Positions 15,371 through 25,373 of a stretch of DNA of 32,836 nucleotides are shown here, piece by piece. The translations under genes were made by a program, and so were the position numbers. Source of the DNA: Pseudomarimonas arenosa (GTDB taxonomy: Bacteria > Pseudomonadota > Gammaproteobacteria > Xanthomonadales > Xanthomonadaceae). The stretch is from positions 1 to 32,836 of the forward strand of contig NZ_JACYTR010000054.1 in the NCBI RefSeq assembly GCF_014841215.1, in the 5' to 3' direction. Under the pieces are notes generated by a model. The model saw only the letters and a list, made by a program, of their open reading frames with translations. It ran no database searches and was not told where the DNA came from. How positions within the stretch are numbered: the stretch's first letter is position 1; every line of letters begins with the position of its first letter.

Positions 15371-16459
15371 TTAGTTCTGAACATTGAGTTCAGTACGGCG
15401 ATTCTTCTCGCTCTTGCAGCCCGGCAGGCCCTGATCGGTGGACTCCAGCGGACGGCTCTCGCCGTAACCGTTCGGGCCCATCAAACGGCCGGCAGAAATG
15501 CCCTTGCCGGTGAGGTAGTCGAATACCGCCTTGGCGCGATTCTCGGACAGCGTCTGGTTGTAGGCATCGGTACCACACAGGTCGGTGTGACCGGCGACTT
15601 CAACCTTGATTTCCGGGTACTTCGACAGGATGCCGATGGCTTCATCAAGGATGGCAATCGCATCCGGGCGCAGGGTGGCCTTATCGAAATCGAAGTTCAC
15701 GCCGCGCAGGTCGATGGTCAGCGGCACCGGGCAGCCATCCGGACCCACAGCCTGGCCGGCCTGCGAATTCGGGCACTTGTCCTCGCAGTTGTTGACGCCA
15801 TCGCCGTCATCATCCATATCGGCGCAGGTCTTCTTCGGCGGCGGCGGCGGGGGCGGCGGCGGCGGAGCCGGCGGCTCAGGCAGATCGCCCATCTTCACCA
15901 CGATGGAAACGCTGGCGATGGTATCGGTGAAGTCATCGCCAATAGGACCGGCGCGATCATCGAAATCCCAAACCGACGCCAGTTCGGCGCGACCGGAGAA
16001 ACGGTCGTTGAAGTCAGCCTGCAGGCCAACGCCAACCTTGCTATAGAAATTGTTGTCCTTGCGCTGGCGCGGACCGCTGGTATCCAGCGCGGCGAACTCC
16101 TGCTCCGAACGCTTGGCGCCAGCACCGAACGAGACGTATGGCCACCAGTTATCACCCTCATCACGGAAGTGATAGCGGCCGGTCAAGCCCATGCCGATCA
16201 TGCTCCAGTTCAGGTCTTGAGCATCGTTCTGCGGATTCACGTAGTAGAGGTCGGCGTCCCACGACCAGCGCGGCGCGACGAAGCGGCCAAACCCAAGATG
16301 ACCGGTGACGTCGTCGTCGACATTGCGGTCGGAATCGAGAAAGCCATAGCCGACACCCGCGGTGAAATACCAGCGGTCGTCAAGCTGCTCGTCGGCTACT
16401 GCGGCCTGGGCGACGCCCAGAATCCCGAGCAGCGCTCCACACAACAGTTTCTTCTTCAT
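15371..16459 (-). CDS. OmpA-family outer-membrane protein with TSP3 linker
   Basis: The 362-residue product has a signal peptide (MKKKLLCGALLGILGVAQ..., likely cleavage after AVA at 22). An eight-stranded-barrel-like N-terminal domain follows (about 27-190; YFTAGVGYGFLDSDRN, ending in IVVKMGD). Next come a proline run (about 194-208), a calcium-binding thrombospondin-3-like segment DMDDDGDGVNNCEDKCPNS (214-232), and an OmpA C-terminal peptidoglycan-binding domain (about 250-360; NFDFDKATL, GHTDLCGT, NRAKAV, GYGESRP, NRRTEL). It should anchor the outer membrane to peptidoglycan in the manner of OmpA/OprF. GGAG upstream of the ATG is a good ribosome-binding site. It appears monocistronic, with its own promoter and terminator. 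Confidence 0.93.
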   Translation of the reverse strand: MKKKLLCGALLGILGVAQAAVADEQLDDRWYFTAGVGYGFLDSDRNVDDDVTGHLGFGRFVAPRWSWDADLYYVNPQNDAQDLNWSMIGMGLTGRYHFRDEGDNWWPYVSFGAGAKRSEQEFAALDTSGPRQRKDNNFYSKVGVGLQADFNDRFSGRAELASVWDFDDRAGPIGDDFTDTIASVSIVVKMGDLPEPPAPPPPPPPPPPKKTCADMDDDGDGVNNCEDKCPNSQAGQAVGPDGCPVPLTIDLRGVNFDFDKATLRPDAIAILDEAIGILSKYPEIKVEVAGHTDLCGTDAYNQTLSENRAKAVFDYLTGKGISAGRLMGPNGYGESRPLESTDQGLPGCKSEKNRRTELNVQN

Positions 16460-16494
16460 CGCTCACTCCGATTGAAATAGTGAAGAACCTCAGG

Positions 16495-16520
16495 GCGCCG
16501 TCAGCGTTGCAAGACGGCGC
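16495..16520 (-). other. hairpin in the ompA leader
   Basis: GCGCCGTC (16495-16502) pairs with GACGGCGC (16513-16520) around a ten-base loop. It lies in the transcribed leader between the predicted promoter and the ompA ribosome-binding site. It may stabilise the message, as leader hairpins do for E. coli ompA; that role is inference. Confidence 0.5.
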
Positions 16521-16532
16521 AGGCCGCCAAGC

Positions 16533-16561
16533 ATACTACCGATAAATTGCAGGCTTGTTAA
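16533..16561 (-). promoter_or_regulatory. sigma70-type promoter of the OmpA-family gene
   Basis: On the minus strand TTAACA (16556-16561, 5/6 to TTGACA) and TAGTAT (16533-16538, 4/6 to TATAAT) are separated by exactly 17 bases. It lies about 75 bases upstream of the ATG. The AT-rich stretch GGAAAAATAACC just beyond the -35 box could be an UP-like element. The rest of the 16460-16787 gap shows no other feature apart from the leader hairpin. Confidence 0.6.
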
Positions 16562-16748
16562 CGGAAAAATAACCGAGACTTTGCACCAGACCGGATCAGC
16601 TTGGCCTTTGGCGGCCAACCACGAACGCCCCCCATGCACCTTCGACGGCACCATTGGCGTGTTCCGGCTTGCAGCGCGCCAGTGCCGTGCGGCACCTTAG
16701 CTCTCGATCATTGTCGCTGCGACCGACCAACTGCCCTGGCTCTTGTGA

Positions 16749-18827
<2,079 letters not shown>

Positions 18828-18936
18828 CAGGCTGCTGAGACTCATTTCAGCAGCCTGATTTTGCGCGCCACGGTCGGCGCGCGGGGAACCAAACACGTAA
18901 GTGTTTGATTCCCGGCAAACCGTTCGACTGTGACCG
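18828..18936 (+). repeat. hairpin-rich intergenic repeat, 5'-part copy
   Basis: It begins one base after the fadH stop with a perfect 11-bp stem, CAGGCTGCTGA (18828-18838) and TCAGCAGCCTG (18847-18857), then ATTTTGCG. A second stem, GCGCGCC/GGCGCGC, follows. Homology with the copy at 28140 runs up to CCGGCAAACCGTTCGA. The first hairpin plus short T-run could act as the fadH terminator, an example of a repeat put to use. Confidence 0.8.
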
Positions 18937-19041
18937 GCGCAGGGCGGGCCTCCGGCGCCGTTCTGAACATCCTGTTGCCGCCGCTTCGATGGCCCGACAA
19001 CCTCAATCATCCCGCTGTGCGAACCGTCCCGGCACCGCGGC

Positions 19042-19079
19042 GGCGGGCCAGGGCCCGCCCTTGCTTTCTTGCTTTTTTC
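19042..19079 (+). terminator. possible terminator, hairpin with T-rich tail
   Basis: GGCGGGC (19042-19048) pairs with GCCCGCC (19053-19059) around CAGG, followed by a T-rich tract ending in TTTTTT (to 19079). The T-tract is interrupted and slightly distant, so strength is doubtful. It could terminate read-through from fadH. Confidence 0.35.
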
Positions 19080-19189
19080 TGCAAGATCAGTCACTTAAGC
19101 TGAACCACCTAGGGCGAATGCTCTAGAAACCGTGAGTAGGCTCACTTCCGAACGGACGACGCAAGCACTACCATTGCGTTCATCCGAGG

Positions 19190-19359
19190 TTCGGGATTGG
19201 CACACTACCTTGCGCCGCCCGAAACATGCAGAACGTCCCCGCGGAGGCCGCCGGGGCGTTCGAATAGGTCAGGTGACCGGCAAGGAGCCCTGTCACCTCT
19301 GCGGCTGGTGCCGCGATGCCGGATAGTCCGGCCCGCACCAGGCGTACCCCAACAACGCC
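19190..19359 (+). ncRNA. candidate structured RNA or leader upstream of the SleB-type hydrolase
   Basis: No gene is credible in the 638-base gap after fadH, but this part holds a close series of stems. They are TTCGGG/CCCGAA (19190-19195, 19218-19223); a 13-bp bulged stem GAACG..CCCC..CGG with its complement (19231-19261); AGGTGAC/GTCACCT (19271-19277, 19292-19298); CTGGTGC/GCACCAG (19305-19311, 19335-19341) enclosing GCCGGA/TCCGGC (19318-19332); and GGCGT/ACGCC (19341-19345, 19355-19359). GCGGC/GCCGC (19301-19314) competes with the CTGGTGC stem. It resembles none of the tmRNA, RNase P, 6S, SRP, cobalamin or c-di-GMP RNAs I know. GC-rich DNA yields chance stems, so the call is tentative. Confidence 0.35.
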
Positions 19360-19465
19360 ATGGCATGCGTCCCCATTCTCAGGCCAAGATCGGCCGGAGA
19401 GCCTTGTGAGTACCTGAGTGATTGGGTGCCGGTGGACCAGTGTCGCAACGGAGAAGGAGTCCGCG

Positions 19466-19909
19466 ATGAAGTTGGCCGCCGTACTTTGGCTAGCCTCGCT
19501 TATGCCCCAGCCGGTCAGTGACCCGCTGTGTCTGGCAACGACGGTGTATTTGGAAGCACGCAACCAGTCCGAACTGGGCCAGCGCGCAGTGGCAGAAGTG
19601 GCTCTGCGTCGCCTGGAATCAGGACGCTGGGGCAAGACCATGTGCGAGGTGGTGACTGCGCCCAAGCAGTTTGCCCCGACCCTGGTGTCGCCGGAGTTCC
19701 GGCTGAAAAACCTGAAGGCGTGGAATCGAGCTGCATCGGTGGCCTTCCGCAGTCAGCGCGAATGGCGGCTTCCCAGCCAACGTCGCCCCTTGGTCGTGCC
19801 GGGGGCCGACCACTTCGTCGCCGAGAAGCTGGCCAGCCCCGTGTGGGCCAAGGGCGTGCCAGTGGCGCAGATTGGCGATCACACGTTCTATCAGGTCATT
19901 CGCCTCTGA
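19466..19909 (+). CDS. SleB/CwlJ-type cell-wall hydrolase (Hydrolase_2)
   Basis: The 147-residue product has the Hydrolase_2 core: CLATTVYLEARNQSELGQRA then VAEVALRRLESGRWGKTMCE, with a probable catalytic Glu in YLEAR, and APKQFAPT matching the 'QFSW' region. The family includes spore-cortex lytic transglycosylases, and non-sporing proteobacteria use relatives in peptidoglycan remodelling. Residues 1-18 (MKLAAVLWLASLMPQPVS) look like a short export signal. The start at 19466 is supported by AAGGAG at 19454-19459; the frame is open further upstream but without a comparable site. It stands alone, with a long structured leader region ahead of it. Confidence 0.82.
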   Translation: MKLAAVLWLASLMPQPVSDPLCLATTVYLEARNQSELGQRAVAEVALRRLESGRWGKTMCEVVTAPKQFAPTLVSPEFRLKNLKAWNRAASVAFRSQREWRLPSQRRPLVVPGADHFVAEKLASPVWAKGVPVAQIGDHTFYQVIRL

Positions 19910-20107
19910 CCGGCGATTAACTTGGGGCAGCTCCAATGCTGCCTTTCGCCCCGGCCGCCATGGGCGATCGGGGCAGCTTTGCCCGCGGCGCGGTGGTTGA
20001 TGGCCTTTCGGCCTCGCCCCGATTCGGCGCAAGTATCGACAAGATGCCTGGCGACGGGGATACCGCCCCCCTTCGCCAAGCGACCTGCCTCCCGCTAAGA
20101 TCGGCGT

Positions 20108-20500
20108 ATGGCCGTTGGAATCTTGCTGATCACTCATCCTGGCGTGGGCGAAGCCCTGCGCCGCACCGCCGAGCGCGTGCTCGGCCGCCTGCCCTTGCAG
20201 ATCGGCTGCCTCGAAGTCGAGTTTGATGCACCACTCGACCCCCTGCTGGCCGCGGGCAGCCAGAGCTTGCGTTCGCTCGATGAGGGCGAAGGCGTGCTGT
20301 TGTTGACCGACGTATTCGGCGCCAGTCCCAGCAATCTGGCTCAGCGCCTCACCGAACTGGGCACGGCGACGCGCCGAATCAGCGGACTTAACTTGCCGAT
20401 GCTGCTGCGTTCGCTTAACTATGCTGACCTGCCGCTGGATAAACTCACCGAAGCAGCCATGAGCGGTGGCAAACTGGGAGTCAGGGTCGACCATGGTTGA
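20108..20500 (+). CDS. PTS EIIA component, mannose-type
   Basis: This 130-residue phosphocarrier has the EIIA-Man fold signature: VGILLITHPGVGEAL, with the phosphorylatable His10, and LLLTDVFGASPSNLA near 64. It would accept phosphate from HPr. No EIIB, EIIC or EIID gene is adjacent, so this is a regulatory phosphorelay rather than a sugar importer, as in many proteobacteria related to Xanthomonas. It overlaps the HPr gene by eight bases. The 198-base gap upstream holds no recognised promoter; hprK and rapZ genes that often precede it are not in this position. Confidence 0.88.
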   Translation: MAVGILLITHPGVGEALRRTAERVLGRLPLQIGCLEVEFDAPLDPLLAAGSQSLRSLDEGEGVLLLTDVFGASPSNLAQRLTELGTATRRISGLNLPMLLRSLNYADLPLDKLTEAAMSGGKLGVRVDHG

Positions 20501-20762
20501 ACGCGATCTCCTGGTAATCAATCGACTCGGTCTGCACGCCCGTGCGGCAGCCAAGCTGGTGCAACTGGTCGGGAGTTTTCGATCCACCACGTTTCTGCTG
20601 GCCAAGGGGCGTGAAGTGAATGCCAAGAGCATCATGGGGGTGATGATGCTGGCGGCGGCTCAAGGCACTCAGGTCACTGTGCGGGTTGAGGGGGAAGATG
20701 AACACCAGGCAATCGAGGCGATTGCCGACTTATTCGGGCGTTATTTCGACGAGGGAGGATAG
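20493..20762 (+). CDS. HPr phosphocarrier protein
   Basis: The 89-residue product has the canonical HPr layout: LGLHARAA with the active His15, and AKSIMGVMML with Ser46, the site phosphorylated by HPr kinase in species that have it. It passes phosphate from EI to EIIA. The ATG at 20493 is chosen over the upstream in-frame ATG at 20466 because it gives an N-terminus of normal length; it overlaps the EIIA gene by eight bases. The presence of Ser46 and the SIMGVMML surface predicts that an HPrK exists elsewhere in the genome. Confidence 0.92.
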   Translation: MVERDLLVINRLGLHARAAAKLVQLVGSFRSTTFLLAKGREVNAKSIMGVMMLAAAQGTQVTVRVEGEDEHQAIEAIADLFGRYFDEGG

Positions 20763-20814
20763 TCGCTCAATGAGAGCATGCGTGATCAGCATGGCCAGAA
20801 TGGGGTGCCGCTGA

Positions 20815-22521
20815 GTGCGCCGCCTGTTTCAGGCCGCCGTCGCATCACGTGGGCTGGCGCTCGGTAGAGCACGGGTCAGAGAGCCTCATCGACTGGACGT
20901 CGAAGAGCGCAAGCTGCCGGAAGACGAAGTTGAGCGCGAGCGGCAACTGTTGCGCGAGGCGATGCGCGCGGCACGCTCCGAATTGAACGAATTGCGCGAG
21001 CGAGTACGCGGCGCACTGTCGCATGAAGTGGGCGAGTTTCTCGACTTGCACGCCATGCTGCTCGACGACCCTGAGTTGGCCGAAGGCCTGGACCAACTGG
21101 TGCGGGTCGGCCGCTTCAGCGCGGCGTCGGCGCTGCGCATGCAGCGCGATCGTCTGGTCTCGGTATTTGACTCGATCGACGATCCCTACATGCGCTCGCG
21201 TCGCGACGATATCGACCATGTGATCGGGCGGGTTTACGCGGCGCTGCATCCGGATCCGGCGCCGCAGATCATCGGCATGGCTGGCGAAGTGCTGGTGTGC
21301 GAGAACATTGCGCCCTCCGAACTGGCCCATATGCACGAGGAGGGCGTAGTCGCCATCATCACCTCAGGTGGCAGCCATCTGTCGCACAGTGCCATCCTGG
21401 CTCGTAGCCTGCATATGCCGCTGCTGGTCGGCGCACACGAAGCGCTGCAGCACATCAACGACGGCGAAGCGGTCATCGTCGACGCCAACGACGGCCAGAT
21501 CATCGTCGAGCCCGATCCCGATGACCTGAAAGCGTTCCGTGAAGCGCGCGCCGATCAGCGTCGTGAACGCAAGGCCCTATCCAAGTTGCGCAAAGCGCCT
21601 TCGCGCACCCTCGATGGCGTCGAGATCCGGCTCTGGGCCAATGCCGAATCGCGCGAAGACGTCTCGCAAGCACATGCGTTGGGCGCCGCCGGCGTCGGCT
21701 TGTACCGCACCGAGTTTCTGTTCCTGCAGCGCGGCGAGTTGCCCAGCGAGGAAGAGCAGTTCCTGGCCTACCGCGATGCCGTATTGGGCATGGACGGCCG
21801 CCCCGTGACCATACGCACCCTCGATCTCGGCGCCGACAAGGCCGACGCCACCGGCTTGGCCATCGAAGACGAACCCAATCCGGCGCTCGGTCTGCGCGGC
21901 ATTCGACTGTGCCTGGCGCATGCCGATGTGTTTCGCGAACAACTGCGGGCGATCTTGCGCGCCTCGGCCTACGGCCCCCTGCGCATCCTGGTGCCGATGG
22001 TGACTCATGTCGAAGAACTGCTGGCCTGCCACCGACTGCTCAGCGAGTGCGCCCAAGAGCTAGCCAAACGCAAAGTTAAGATCAATCAATTGCCACAGCT
22101 CGGCGCAATGATTGAAGTACCTGCCGCCGCGCTTGCCATCGACTCCCTGCTGCCGCACGCCGATTTCTGCTCGGTGGGCACCAATGACCTGATCCAGTAC
22201 CTGTTGGCCGCCGACCGTGGCAATGACGCCCTATCCAGCATTGCCGCGCCAAGCCATCCCGCCGTCCTACGCTTGTTGGCGCATATCTTCGAGAGCTGCA
22301 GGCAGGCCGGGAAACCGGTTGCGGTCTGCGGCGAGATTGCCGCTGACCCGGTGTTTGCCCCGATCCTGCTCGGTCTGGGCCTGACTGACTTCAGCATGCA
22401 TCCCTCCAGCCTGCTGGAGGTTCGCCGAGCCATTCGCGAGGCTGATCTCGGTGCCTTGATGCGCGATTCCAATCGGGCGAATTTCGGTCTCCTGCCACCA
22501 TCGCAGCACCGCCAGCACTGA
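20815..22521 (+). CDS. ptsI: PTS enzyme I (phosphoenolpyruvate-protein phosphotransferase)
   Basis: EI takes phosphate from PEP and gives it to HPr. The 568-residue product has the N-terminal HPr-binding and phosphohistidine domain, with His191 in GGSHLSHSAILARSL, and the PEP-binding barrel: LYRTEFLFL near 298, VTIRTLDLGADK near 337, DFCSVGTNDLIQYLL near 455, and the catalytic Cys in VCGEIAAD near 504. The start is a GTG at 20815; an in-frame TGA immediately before it excludes a longer form. Gap to HPr is 52 bases, so the three genes are probably one operon. No GAF or EIIA domain is fused, so this is the ordinary rather than the nitrogen-type EI. Confidence 0.94.
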   Translation: MRRLFQAAVASRGLALGRARVREPHRLDVEERKLPEDEVERERQLLREAMRAARSELNELRERVRGALSHEVGEFLDLHAMLLDDPELAEGLDQLVRVGRFSAASALRMQRDRLVSVFDSIDDPYMRSRRDDIDHVIGRVYAALHPDPAPQIIGMAGEVLVCENIAPSELAHMHEEGVVAIITSGGSHLSHSAILARSLHMPLLVGAHEALQHINDGEAVIVDANDGQIIVEPDPDDLKAFREARADQRRERKALSKLRKAPSRTLDGVEIRLWANAESREDVSQAHALGAAGVGLYRTEFLFLQRGELPSEEEQFLAYRDAVLGMDGRPVTIRTLDLGADKADATGLAIEDEPNPALGLRGIRLCLAHADVFREQLRAILRASAYGPLRILVPMVTHVEELLACHRLLSECAQELAKRKVKINQLPQLGAMIEVPAAALAIDSLLPHADFCSVGTNDLIQYLLAADRGNDALSSIAAPSHPAVLRLLAHIFESCRQAGKPVAVCGEIAADPVFAPILLGLGLTDFSMHPSSLLEVRRAIREADLGALMRDSNRANFGLLPPSQHRQH

Positions 22522-22550
22522 TCGGTCTCCGGGAATTCCGCTGCGCCCGC

Positions 22551-22579
22551 CTGACCCGCCGACGCGCTCCCGGTATACT
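22551..22579 (+). promoter_or_regulatory. sigma70-type promoter of accA
   Basis: CTGACC (22551-22556) and TATACT (22574-22579) are 17 bases apart and lie about 30 bases before the accA ATG, giving a leader of roughly 25 bases. The -10 box is a 5/6 match; the -35 is 4/6. Confidence 0.5.
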
Positions 22580-22608
22580 CGCGCATCATTGCGAGCAGCG
22601 ACATTCTC

Positions 22609-23568
22609 ATGAATCCAAATTTCCTCGAATTCGAACAACCCATCGCCGAACTGGAAGCCAAAATCTCTGAATTGCGGCATGCCAGCCACGGCTCGGCGTT
22701 CAACATCGATGAGGAAATCGCCAAGCTGCAAGACAAGCTCAAGGTGCGCACGGCAGAGATCTTCAAGACGCTCACGCCCTGGCAGATCTCGCAGTTGGCC
22801 CGCCATCCGCAGCGCCCCTACACGCTGGACTACCTAGGCGCCATCTGCGATGAGTTCGAAGAGCTAGCCGGCGATCGCGCATTTGCCGACGATCCGGCCA
22901 TTGTGGGCGGCCTGGCCCGGGTCGATGGCAAACCGGTAGTGGTAATCGGCCATCAAAAAGGTCGCGACACCAAGTCGAAGATCCGGCGCAACTTCGGCAT
23001 GCCCCGCCCCGAGGGCTATCGCAAGGCGCTACGACTGATGAAGCTGGCCGAGCGCTTCAAGCTACCGATCCTCACCTTTATCGACACCCCCGGCGCCTAC
23101 CCTGGCGTCGGCGCTGAAGAGCGCGGCCAGAGTGAAGCCATTGCCCGCAACCTGCTGGAGATGGCCGAACTCAAGGTACCCATCATCTGCACGGTGATCG
23201 GCGAAGGCGGCTCAGGTGGCGCCCTGGCCATCGGCGTGGGCGACAAGACCCTGATGCTGGAATACAGCACCTACTCGGTCATCTCGCCCGAAGGCTGTGC
23301 TTCGATTCTTTGGAAAAGCGCCGAGAAGGCCCGCGATGCCGCTGAAGCCCTGGGCCTCACCGCCCCGCGTCTACACGAGCTGGGCCTGGTGGATCAGGTG
23401 GTGAAAGAGCCATTGGGTGGCGCCCATCGCCACCCGAAGGAAATGGCCAGTCGCTTGAAGGGCGTGCTGTGCGGCCACCTTGAACAGCTGCGCCAGCTCG
23501 ACGTCCACACCTTGCTGGAGCAGCGCTACCAGCGGCTAAGAAGCTACGGGCGATTTCAGACCGTCTGA
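22609..23568 (+). CDS. accA: acetyl-CoA carboxylase carboxyltransferase subunit alpha
   Basis: AccA with AccD transfers carboxyl from biotin to acetyl-CoA, the first step of fatty-acid synthesis. The 319-residue length equals E. coli AccA. An N-terminal coiled helix (about 8-55) is followed by the crotonase-like carboxyltransferase domain: [16 protein letters not shown] near 129, [20 protein letters not shown] near 151, and the oxyanion-hole segment [15 protein letters not shown] near 204. accD is not in the window. The gene has its own predicted promoter after ptsI and is followed by an IS1380-like remnant whose reading frame even overlaps the accA end on the other strand. Confidence 0.95.
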   Translation: MNPNFLEFEQPIAELEAKISELRHASHGSAFNIDEEIAKLQDKLKVRTAEIFKTLTPWQISQLARHPQRPYTLDYLGAICDEFEELAGDRAFADDPAIVGGLARVDGKPVVVIGHQKGRDTKSKIRRNFGMPRPEGYRKALRLMKLAERFKLPILTFIDTPGAYPGVGAEERGQSEAIARNLLEMAELKVPIICTVIGEGGSGGALAIGVGDKTLMLEYSTYSVISPEGCASILWKSAEKARDAAEALGLTAPRLHELGLVDQVVKEPLGGAHRHPKEMASRLKGVLCGHLEQLRQLDVHTLLEQRYQRLRSYGRFQTV

Positions 23569-23616
23569 GATCTCGGTTGAACACAGCGCCATTCGCTCCG
23601 TCACCTCGGCTGAGTT

Positions 23617-23817
23617 TCCGCCATGCAACGCGATCGCTTCGGCGCGACCCATGGCATTCTCGAAGCGACACAAGGTCGGCGCAGAACTCGCCGACTTGGC
23701 TTGCTCCAGCGCCAGGTACACTCTGTCATGACGGCGTGCCCCCTCGGATTTGGCTTAGACACCAGAATCCTAAAGGGTTTTCACGCCGTCGCTATTTCTG
23801 CCTATGAAAAATCCGGG
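23617..23817 (-). mobile_element. deleted IS1380-like insertion-sequence remnant
   Basis: Read on the minus strand: a flank TTAG, the end CCCGGATTTTTCATAGG (23817-23801), about 70 bases of leader, then ATG ACA GAG TGT ACC from 23729 (MTECT, a start typical of IS1380-type transposases as I recall them). In the next frame comes ASSAPTLCRFENAMGRAEA, resembling the 'LASQPTLSRFENAVS' motif of DDE group 1 (IS1380) transposases. The sequence in between and all the catalytic part are missing, so this is a deletion derivative. A -1/+1 frame change separates the two transposase pieces. Its end is nearly the same as that of the MITE-like elements in this window. Confidence 0.65.
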
Positions 23818-23903
23818 CTAACTGATAATTCCACCGGGCCTGCGCCGACAGCGCTGGCCCGGTAGAATCCGACACCGGACATCAGATAGGGAGTCGCAGC
23901 TGC

Positions 23904-24290
23904 ATGGACGACGTCTACAACCCGAGTATCGCCCCGGTAGCTGATACTTGGCTCGCTCTACCAGAAATGGATCGCATAAATCTCGTCGAGGCATTCCACC
24001 AACTCTCGGGCGACTTCGGAGAAAGCCTGCGACTTCATGCTTCGATGCACGTCGTGGTCGAGAATCAGCTGGCGCTCGGGGAGCCCGCGGAAACCGGTCG
24101 GGCGCTCTCGCGTCTGCTTGCAGAGGGTCTGGATCGTCACGAGGCCATACATGCAATTGCCTCCGTCGTCTGTGAGCACATCTTTCCCGTCCTCAAGGCA
24201 ACAGCAGAGGCGCCCGTTGCATTCGATTCGAAGAGCTATATCAACGCGCTGAACAACCTGTCGGAGAAGAGCTGGCGGGGGGAGTCCTGA
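23904..24290 (+). CDS. uncharacterised small protein, DUF1841-like
   Basis: The 128-residue product is acidic and mostly helical. The centre reads LHASMHVVVENQLALGEPAE followed by LSRLLAEGLDRHEAIHAIAS, a helix-loop-helix with regularly placed His residues (H45, H49, H79 and H83). The same pattern is found in DUF1841-like proteins and at the C-termini of some pRiA4b ORF3-like proteins. I have not verified the match and no function is known. Its only close upstream neighbour is the IS1380-like remnant, and a CCGGGCC/GGCCCGG hairpin at 23834-23862 lies in its leader. It is convergent with folP. Confidence 0.65.
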   Translation: MDDVYNPSIAPVADTWLALPEMDRINLVEAFHQLSGDFGESLRLHASMHVVVENQLALGEPAETGRALSRLLAEGLDRHEAIHAIASVVCEHIFPVLKATAEAPVAFDSKSYINALNNLSEKSWRGES

Positions 24291-24469
24291 CCACACGCTC
24301 GCTCAGGCCCGCCTTGCCATGCTCGGAGCAGGGAATGGCGCCCAGGCAATCGTCAAACCCGACGCCGAGCGAAATCAGGCACCTTCTCTGGCGGCCGGGC
24401 AGCGAGGATGCTGGAGGACCTGGGCAACTGCTTGCTCATGCCGGCACCTTCCACGGCGCACGGGCCTGA

Positions 24470-25369
24470 TCAATCCTCATCCGGCCAGGCAATCTTGGGC
24501 GCAGCAGACTTTGTCGCAGCTGACTGAACATATGGCTTCACCTCACACCAAACCTTGAGCGCATCCACCGTGGCAGCAACGTCATGCACGCGAACGATCG
24601 CAGCGCCGTGTTGAGCGGCGACCAGGGCAGCGGCCACCGAGCCAGCCAGACGATCACCGACCTCACGGCCAGTCACGGCGCCAATCATCGACTTGCGCGA
24701 CACCCCCGCCAGCAGCGGCACTTTCAGATCAGCAAAGCGCGCAAGACGAGCCAGTAGCTGGTAGTTATGTTGCAGACTCTTGCCGAAGCCAAAGCCGGGA
24801 TCGACGACGATGCGGCGTTTGTCGATGCCCGACATCTCACAGGCAAAGATGCGTTCGGCCAGGAAGCGATGCACATCGGCCACCACATCATCGTACTGCG
24901 GCGCATCCTGCATGCTGCGCGGCTCGCCTTGCATATGCATTAGGCACAGCGCGACCTGACTATCGGCCACCGCATCGATCGCACCCGGCTCGCGCAGCGC
25001 CCGAATGTCATTGATCAGATGAACACCGGCCGCAATCGCAGCGCGCATCACCTCTGGTTTCGCCGTATCCACCGAAACTGGCGCATCGCACTCGGCGAGC
25101 ACCCGCTCCAGCACCGGCATCAGCCGCGCCAGCTCTTCATCCACGCTCACCGACTCGGCCCCGGGCCGAGACGATTCCGCTCCTAGATCCAGGATGTCAG
25201 CACCCTCCTCCAGCAAGCGCCGGGCCCGCTTCAACGCCGCCTCCACCGACGACAGCTGACCGCCATCGGAAAACGAATCCGGCGTTAGATTCACAATGCC
25301 CATCACCCGCGGTCGATCCAGGGTGATGGAACGGTTGGCTAATTGGAGCGTGGGGGTGATGTCGAACAT
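24470..25369 (-). CDS. folP: dihydropteroate synthase
   Basis: FolP condenses p-aminobenzoate with dihydropterin pyrophosphate in folate synthesis and is the sulfonamide target. The 299-residue product has all family blocks: VMGIVNLTPDSFSDGG near 23 (pterin/pyrophosphate loop), LDLGAESSRPGA near 62, VSVDTAKPEVM near 96, LINDIRAL near 115, VVDPGFGFGKS near 186, GVSRKSMIG near 220, and VRVHDV near 258. The ATG at 25369 is chosen. A start 12 codons earlier would add NHQSRA-type residues encoded by a GTGATTGG repeat and is unlikely to be real. It follows ftsH, as in E. coli, but a strong terminator lies between them. Confidence 0.93.
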   Translation of the reverse strand: MFDITPTLQLANRSITLDRPRVMGIVNLTPDSFSDGGQLSSVEAALKRARRLLEEGADILDLGAESSRPGAESVSVDEELARLMPVLERVLAECDAPVSVDTAKPEVMRAAIAAGVHLINDIRALREPGAIDAVADSQVALCLMHMQGEPRSMQDAPQYDDVVADVHRFLAERIFACEMSGIDKRRIVVDPGFGFGKSLQHNYQLLARLARFADLKVPLLAGVSRKSMIGAVTGREVGDRLAGSVAAALVAAQHGAAIVRVHDVAATVDALKVWCEVKPYVQSAATKSAAPKIAWPDED

Positions 25370-25373
25370 TGCT

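Noticed and set aside
19257-19298. GGTCAGGT and GTTCGAAT motifs suggesting an SRP RNA or a tRNA T-loop
   Set aside because: The rest of the SRP core (GGAAGGAAGCAGCC) is missing, and no acceptor or anticodon stems fit around the T-loop-like motif.
24319-24558. 79-codon frame between the DUF1841-like gene and folP
   Set aside because: It overlaps the folP end, has a Trp/Cys/Arg-rich composition and no similarity I recognise.
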